DNA of 64,000 nucleotides from assembly GCF_002367995.1 (NCBI RefSeq), contig NZ_AP018207.1, positions 7,860,199 to 7,924,198 on the forward strand, read 5' to 3'. This document shows, piece after piece, positions 59,846 to 64,000 of the stretch (position 1 is its first letter; each line of letters starts with the position of its first letter). A program made the position numbers and the translations under genes. The notes beneath the pieces are model-generated. The model was not told the DNA's origin and did not search any database. It saw nothing but the letters and a program-made list of their open reading frames with translations. The DNA is from Calothrix brevissima NIES-22. GTDB taxonomy: Bacteria > Cyanobacteriota > Cyanobacteriia > Cyanobacteriales > Nostocaceae.

Positions 59846-60036
59846 ATCCTCATTCCTTTGAAGCGAGTTGGATTATGGAAATCGCAATTAGGCGTTGAAT
59901 ACTTGCCTATGTGCTTAAGCTGTCTGTTGTGGGTAGGATTTAATTCATTGATGTGAAGTGAATTGTCTCGGTCAAATCCTACTTTCTGTTTCTTTGAGTC
60001 TTGCACATTAGGTGTATTTGTGTGGTGCGTAAAGCT

Positions 60037-60954
60037 TTATAGCAGTGGCTCGACGGCTTCAACTATCAGGTTCTTGCTGACACGATCCTGCAATCTGGCT
60101 TCTATGGCAATCTTGAGAGTTGCTGTGCTGCTAGAACAAGAACCACATGCTCCTTGAAGCAGAACCTTGACGCGATCGCCGTCAACATCGTAAAGTTCAA
60201 CATCTCCACCATCAGCAATCAGAACAGGTCTGACTTCTTCATCTAAGACCTTTTGAATCAGTGCAATCTTTTGCACATTTGTGAGTCCGAGTTGTGATTG
60301 TTTACCAGTAGCAATATCGGTTGCAACTTTCACGCCGTAGTTGTTGATTGCAGGTGTTGCGGCTTCTTGCTGAACTTCTTTAATAATATCATCAATATTC
60401 GCCAAACAGGAACCGCATCCGCCACCAGCTTTCACATAATTTGTTACCTGTTCCGCATCAGTGAGGTTATTTTCCAAAATCACGCGCCGAATTTTGGCTT
60501 CGCTGATACCAAAGCAGCTACAAATTAATGCGCCTTCATCATCGTCATCATGAGCCGCCAAGGGAATGCCACGATAGTTATAGATAGCCGCTTCTAGGGC
60601 TTCTTGTCCCATGACAGAGCAGTGCATTTTCGCTTCTGGCAATCCGCCCAGATATTCTGCAATGTCTTTATTCGATACATTGAGGGCTTCATCTAAGGTT
60701 AAACCCTTAATCATTTCGGTTAAAGCGCTGGAAGATGCGATCGCACTTGTGCAGCCAAAAGTTTGAAAGCGGGCATCAAGAATCTTATCGCTAGCGACTT
60801 CAACTTTCAGGTGTAGTCTTAAAGCATCACCACAAGCAATGCTTCCTACTTCCCCAGTCGCTACCTTCACCCCAGTTTCTTCAGCTTCTTCGATGACTCC
60901 CTGATTCTTGGGATTGTAAAACAATTCTAATACTTTATCTGTGTAGTCCCACAT
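60037..60954 (-). CDS. nifU: nifU, Fe-S cluster scaffold
   Basis: 305 residues with three domains: IscU-like N-terminus (SIACGDALR, FGCTSAIAS and the MHCSVMG cysteine), a central 2Fe-2S part (LICSCFGIS and GGGCGSCLANI) and a C-terminal Nfu domain (GACGSCSSS). Domain cysteines are present. Full-length and followed by glbN. Confidence 0.97.
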   Translation of the reverse strand: MWDYTDKVLELFYNPKNQGVIEEAEETGVKVATGEVGSIACGDALRLHLKVEVASDKILDARFQTFGCTSAIASSSALTEMIKGLTLDEALNVSNKDIAEYLGGLPEAKMHCSVMGQEALEAAIYNYRGIPLAAHDDDDEGALICSCFGISEAKIRRVILENNLTDAEQVTNYVKAGGGCGSCLANIDDIIKEVQQEAATPAINNYGVKVATDIATGKQSQLGLTNVQKIALIQKVLDEEVRPVLIADGGDVELYDVDGDRVKVLLQGACGSCSSSTATLKIAIEARLQDRVSKNLIVEAVEPLL

Positions 60955-60962
60955 AGCCGATT

Positions 60963-61107
60963 TAGGATTTTAGAGTTTGGATTTTGAATTGGGGGATTGG
61001 GCATTGGGCATTGGGCAATTCAATTTTGGATTTTGGATTTCCGATTTTGGATTAGGTTTAAATCTAAAATCCAAAATCTAAAATCTAAAATTCCTAGCCC
61101 CTAGCCT
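60963..61107. repeat. nifS-nifU spacer repeats
   Basis: ATTTTGGATTTTGGATTT-type sequence and its complement form an inverted repeat, preceded by TTGGGCA tandem heptamers near 61,000 and followed by CTAGCCC-type heptamers to about 61,127. The nifS stop codon (61108) is inside the last array. Confidence 0.8.
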
Positions 61108-62322
61108 CTAGCCCCTAGTCCCTAGCAATGTTTGTTCTTGCGCTTGCAGCCAGCCAGCTTCATCATTTTTGAAGGGTGAAAGGGCACGCAAACGTTCGAC
61201 AATTTCTGGCATAACCGCAATTACTTGATCGATTTCGGCTTCTGTGGTGTAGCGACAGAGGCTAAAGCGGATGGAACCGTGTAAAGTGGTGTAGGGTAAG
61301 CCCATTGCCCGCAATACGTGGGAAGGTTCCAAAGAGCCAGATGTACAAGCTGAACCGGATGAGGCACAGATACCGTATTTGTTAAGCAGTAGCAGAATGG
61401 CTTCGCCTTCAATGTATTTGAAGCCAATGTTGGTGGTGTTGGGCAATCTCTGTGTTGTATCGCCGTTAACTTCACAGTCAGGAATTTGAGCGAGTAAGGT
61501 TTGTTCTAGGCGATCGCGCAGCCTTCTTTCTCTCTTAGTCGCTTCTTCTAAATGTAACATTTCCAGTTCGGCAGCTTTACCGAGAGCAATAATGCCTGGA
61601 ACGTTCTCTGTTCCCGCACGCCGCCCCCGTTCTTGATGTCCACCAATTAAGAAGGGACGGAATCTGACACCGCGTCGGATATACAAAGCACCAATTCCTT
61701 TGGGTGCGTGTATTTTGTGACCAGATAAGGTCAGCATATCTACGGTGCTATTCTTCAGATTTAGGGGGATTTTGCCCACTGCTTGCACCGCATCAACGTG
61801 AAATAAAGCACCATATTCTTTGGCACGTAAGCCAATTTGCTCGATGGGGAAAACCACGCCAGTTTCGTTATTGGCATACATTGTGGTTACCAAAGCTGTG
61901 TTACCTGTCAAGGAAGCTTCTAACTCATTGAGATCCAATTGTCCCTGACGATTTACCGAAAGATAGGTAACACTGTAACCTTGGGTTTCTAATTGTTTGC
62001 AGACATTCAGTACTGCTGGGTGTTCAACTTGAGTTGTAATAATGTGGCGTTTGTCTGGTTGTGCCAACAGTGCAGCGCGAATTGCTGCATTATCACCTTC
62101 AGTACCGCAACTAGTGTAGACAATTTCTGACTCATCTGCTCCCAGAAGGGCTGCAAGTTGTTCTCTTGCTGTTTTCACTGCTTTGGCAAGTTGTCCGCCA
62201 AAGGTATGCATACTAGAGGGATTGCCGTAATATTCCGTTAAGTAGGGCAATATCAGCTCTACAACTTCTGGATCTACCTTTGTGGTGGCATTATTATCGA
62301 GATAAATGCAGTTGCTTTGCAT
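61108..62322 (-). CDS. nifS: nifS, cysteine desulfurase
   Basis: 404 residues, PLP fold with the Lys in LSGHKIHAPKG and the reactive Cys in CASSGSACTSGS. Supplies sulfur to NifU. The last residues (LLGTRG and stop) are encoded by the tandem CTAGGGG-type repeat downstream, so the C-terminus has probably been changed by repeat growth. Confidence 0.97.
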   Translation of the reverse strand: MQSNCIYLDNNATTKVDPEVVELILPYLTEYYGNPSSMHTFGGQLAKAVKTAREQLAALLGADESEIVYTSCGTEGDNAAIRAALLAQPDKRHIITTQVEHPAVLNVCKQLETQGYSVTYLSVNRQGQLDLNELEASLTGNTALVTTMYANNETGVVFPIEQIGLRAKEYGALFHVDAVQAVGKIPLNLKNSTVDMLTLSGHKIHAPKGIGALYIRRGVRFRPFLIGGHQERGRRAGTENVPGIIALGKAAELEMLHLEEATKRERRLRDRLEQTLLAQIPDCEVNGDTTQRLPNTTNIGFKYIEGEAILLLLNKYGICASSGSACTSGSLEPSHVLRAMGLPYTTLHGSIRFSLCRYTTEAEIDQVIAVMPEIVERLRALSPFKNDEAGWLQAQEQTLLGTRG

Positions 62323-62469
62323 TGGCTTTAATTTAGGAATTATGAATTATCAAAGATGAAAGATGAAGGGAGAAAGGTGAAGTATCAAGCTAGTCTTTCA
62401 CAGGCAGTTTGAGCATCTCTGCCTTATTTTTCCGTGGAATTCTAGATTTAATACTTCATCCCTTATATT

Positions 62470-62532
62470 TTATCCCTCATAGTTCACCTGGGGTTGACGC
62501 TTTTGTAACTGCTCAGAGAATTTCTGAGAATA
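62470..62532 (-). CDS. fdxN: fdxN 3' part (20 codons)
   Basis: The minus strand reads YSQKFSEQLQKRQPQVNYEG then TAA, the C-terminus of the bacterial-type ferredoxin FdxN found upstream of nifS. It begins at TATTC (62528-62532), the core site of the fdxN element. Upstream codons are element sequence, so fdxN is split and its 5' part lies beyond the window. Confidence 0.88.
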   Translation of the reverse strand, partial: YSQKFSEQLQKRQPQVNYEG

Positions 62533-64000
62533 GAAGCATCTACTATCAAATATAATAAAGGTTGTGTCTATGCGCTGTTATGGAAAGTTGGGGTTACGCA
62601 AGGGTTAGCGGTGAGGAGCAGCAAACAGATAAAGGTGCGTTGCGTAAACAAATAGAACGCTTGCAAAATGCTGGTTGTTCCAAAGTTTACTGGGATATTC
62701 AGTCACGGACAACGGAAGTTAGGGAAGGGTTACAACAATTAATTAATGACTTGAAGACATCTGCAAAAGGTAAGGTAATATCTCTGCAATTTACCCGCAT
62801 CGATCGCATTGGTTCATCATCGCGTTTATTTTATTCATTGTTAGAGGTATTGCGTTCCAAGGGAATTAAGCTTATAGCTTTAGATCAAGGAGTCGATCCA
62901 GACAGTTTGGGTGGAGAATTAACCATTGATATGTTGCTGGCTGCTGCTAAATTTGAGGTGAGAATGGTAACTGAGAGATTAAAAAGCGAACGCCGTCATC
63001 GAGTTACTCAAGGGAAAAGTCACCGCGTTGCGCCATTGGGTTACCGCATCCACAACGATAAATATGTACGTGATAATTCTCCATGCGTTTGCTTGTTAGA
63101 AGGGCGAAGAGAGTTAACTGTATCAGACGTAGCTAGATATATTTTTAATACTTTTTTTGAATGCGGTTCAGTTGCGGCAACCGTGCGTAAATTACATTCA
63201 GATTTTGGTATAGAAACAAAAGCTTTTGATTGGCATAAGCCAGAAAAATCTTCACGAATTATCAACGATGAAGACTTAGATATAATTGTCTTTACACCAG
63301 CTAAAGCTAATCATCCTTTGCGTTATCCTTGGTCTGGTTTGAGATGGTCAATTCCTGGTTTAAAAGCATTATTAGTTAACCCTGTTTATGCAGGAGGTTT
63401 ACCTTTTGATACTTATGTGAAATCTAAAGGAAAGCGCAAACATTTTGATGAATGGAAGGTGAAATGGGGAACCCATGATGATGAAGCCATTATTACCTGT
63501 GCCGAACACGAACAAATCAAACAAATTATTCGCGGTAATCGTCATAATCGATGGGCTTCTAGAGAAGATAATGAGGTTAACCCCTTTTCTAATTTAATTA
63601 AATGCGCTCATTGTGGAGGTTCAATGACGCGCCATGCCAAACGAGTAGATAAGCAGGGGCAAGCTATTTATTATTATCAGTGTCGCTTGTATAAAGCAGG
63701 TAATTGTAATCATAAAAATATGATTTCCTCAAAAATTTTAGATATTCAAGTGGCAGATTTATTATCACAAGAAGCCGAACGGTTAGCTAACTTAGTAGAA
63801 GCAGATAAACCACCGATAATAGAAGAACCGCCAGAAGTGAAAACTCTCCGTGCATCGCTGAATAATCTAGAAATTTTACCACCGAGTTCGGCAATAGAAC
63901 AAATTAAAAATGACATCAAAGAACAAATTGCGATCGCACTGGGAACAATTAATAATCTATCTAGAGAATCTTTGATTGCTAAAGAACGTATTATTAAGGC
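62528..64000. mobile_element. fdxN element, partial (right edge cut)
   Basis: The border is the TATTC core (GAATA at 62528-62532 on this strand). xisF begins 48 bases inside, as in Anabaena. The other border and xisH/xisI are outside the window, so the size is unknown. Confidence 0.88.
62580..64000 (+). CDS. xisF: XisF, large serine recombinase of the fdxN element, partial
   Basis: 473 codons, open to the window end. Catalytic Ser at residue 10 in GYARVSGEEQ, resolvase core (FTRIDRIGSSSRLF), then a recombinase domain and a zinc-ribbon CAHCGGS...YYQC. It is divergent from the nif operon. It would cut at TATTC and restore fdxN. Confidence 0.93.
   Translation, partial: MESWGYARVSGEEQQTDKGALRKQIERLQNAGCSKVYWDIQSRTTEVREGLQQLINDLKTSAKGKVISLQFTRIDRIGSSSRLFYSLLEVLRSKGIKLIALDQGVDPDSLGGELTIDMLLAAAKFEVRMVTERLKSERRHRVTQGKSHRVAPLGYRIHNDKYVRDNSPCVCLLEGRRELTVSDVARYIFNTFFECGSVAATVRKLHSDFGIETKAFDWHKPEKSSRIINDEDLDIIVFTPAKANHPLRYPWSGLRWSIPGLKALLVNPVYAGGLPFDTYVKSKGKRKHFDEWKVKWGTHDDEAIITCAEHEQIKQIIRGNRHNRWASREDNEVNPFSNLIKCAHCGGSMTRHAKRVDKQGQAIYYYQCRLYKAGNCNHKNMISSKILDIQVADLLSQEAERLANLVEADKPPIIEEPPEVKTLRASLNNLEILPPSSAIEQIKNDIKEQIAIALGTINNLSRESLIAKERIIK

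Overview
The window comes from a heterocyst-forming, nitrogen-fixing cyanobacterium of the Nostocales. The evidence is a nif operon carrying programmed-excision elements (xisA and xisF recombinases with their core repeats), an in-operon cyanoglobin gene, many HIP1 palindromes (GCGATCGC) and heptameric short tandem repeats (STRR).

Region 1 (1 to about 28.7 kb) is part of a nonribosomal peptide cluster that looks like a glycolipopeptide pathway. It holds the end of an E-C-A-T synthetase whose last A domain reads as glycine-specific, then sugar and membrane genes (nucleotide-sugar epimerase, MFS exporter, GT39-type transferase, GtrA protein, polyprenyl-phosphate GT2, methyltransferase, a GH13 enzyme) and a 2OG-Fe oxygenase. 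A two-module synthetase follows whose two A domains both carry the threonine code, then an MbtH protein, a GT32 and a GT1 glycosyltransferase, a JmjC/cupin oxygenase, an ABC exporter and a second MFS exporter. The Thr-Thr and (D-residue)-Gly pattern plus the sugar genes points to a hassallidin-type product; this is an inference.

Region 2 (28.7 to 43.9 kb) holds ordinary chromosomal-type genes (SPFH protein, methyltransferases, TauE, DJ-1/PfpI, dienelactone hydrolase, SDR, PhnD-like protein, LysR regulator), with several small palindromic repeat families between them.

Region 3 (43.9 to 64 kb, minus strand) is the operon fdxN-nifS-nifU-glbN-nifH-nifD-nifK, interrupted three times. fdxN is cut at its TATTC core by an element that begins with xisF and runs off the right edge. 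nifD is cut by a complete 11,131-bp element bounded by perfect 11-bp repeats; it carries xisA, at least two toxin-antitoxin loci, a three-gene cluster of unknown function, and several broken genes. nifK stops after its conserved LRSL motif, about 80 codons short, and its 3' end is not in the window. If nifK is also restored by excision, everything from 1 to about 43.95 kb, including the peptide cluster, lies inside a nifK element larger than 43 kb and would be removed from the heterocyst chromosome. This is the most interesting possibility here, but it depends on sequence left of the window.
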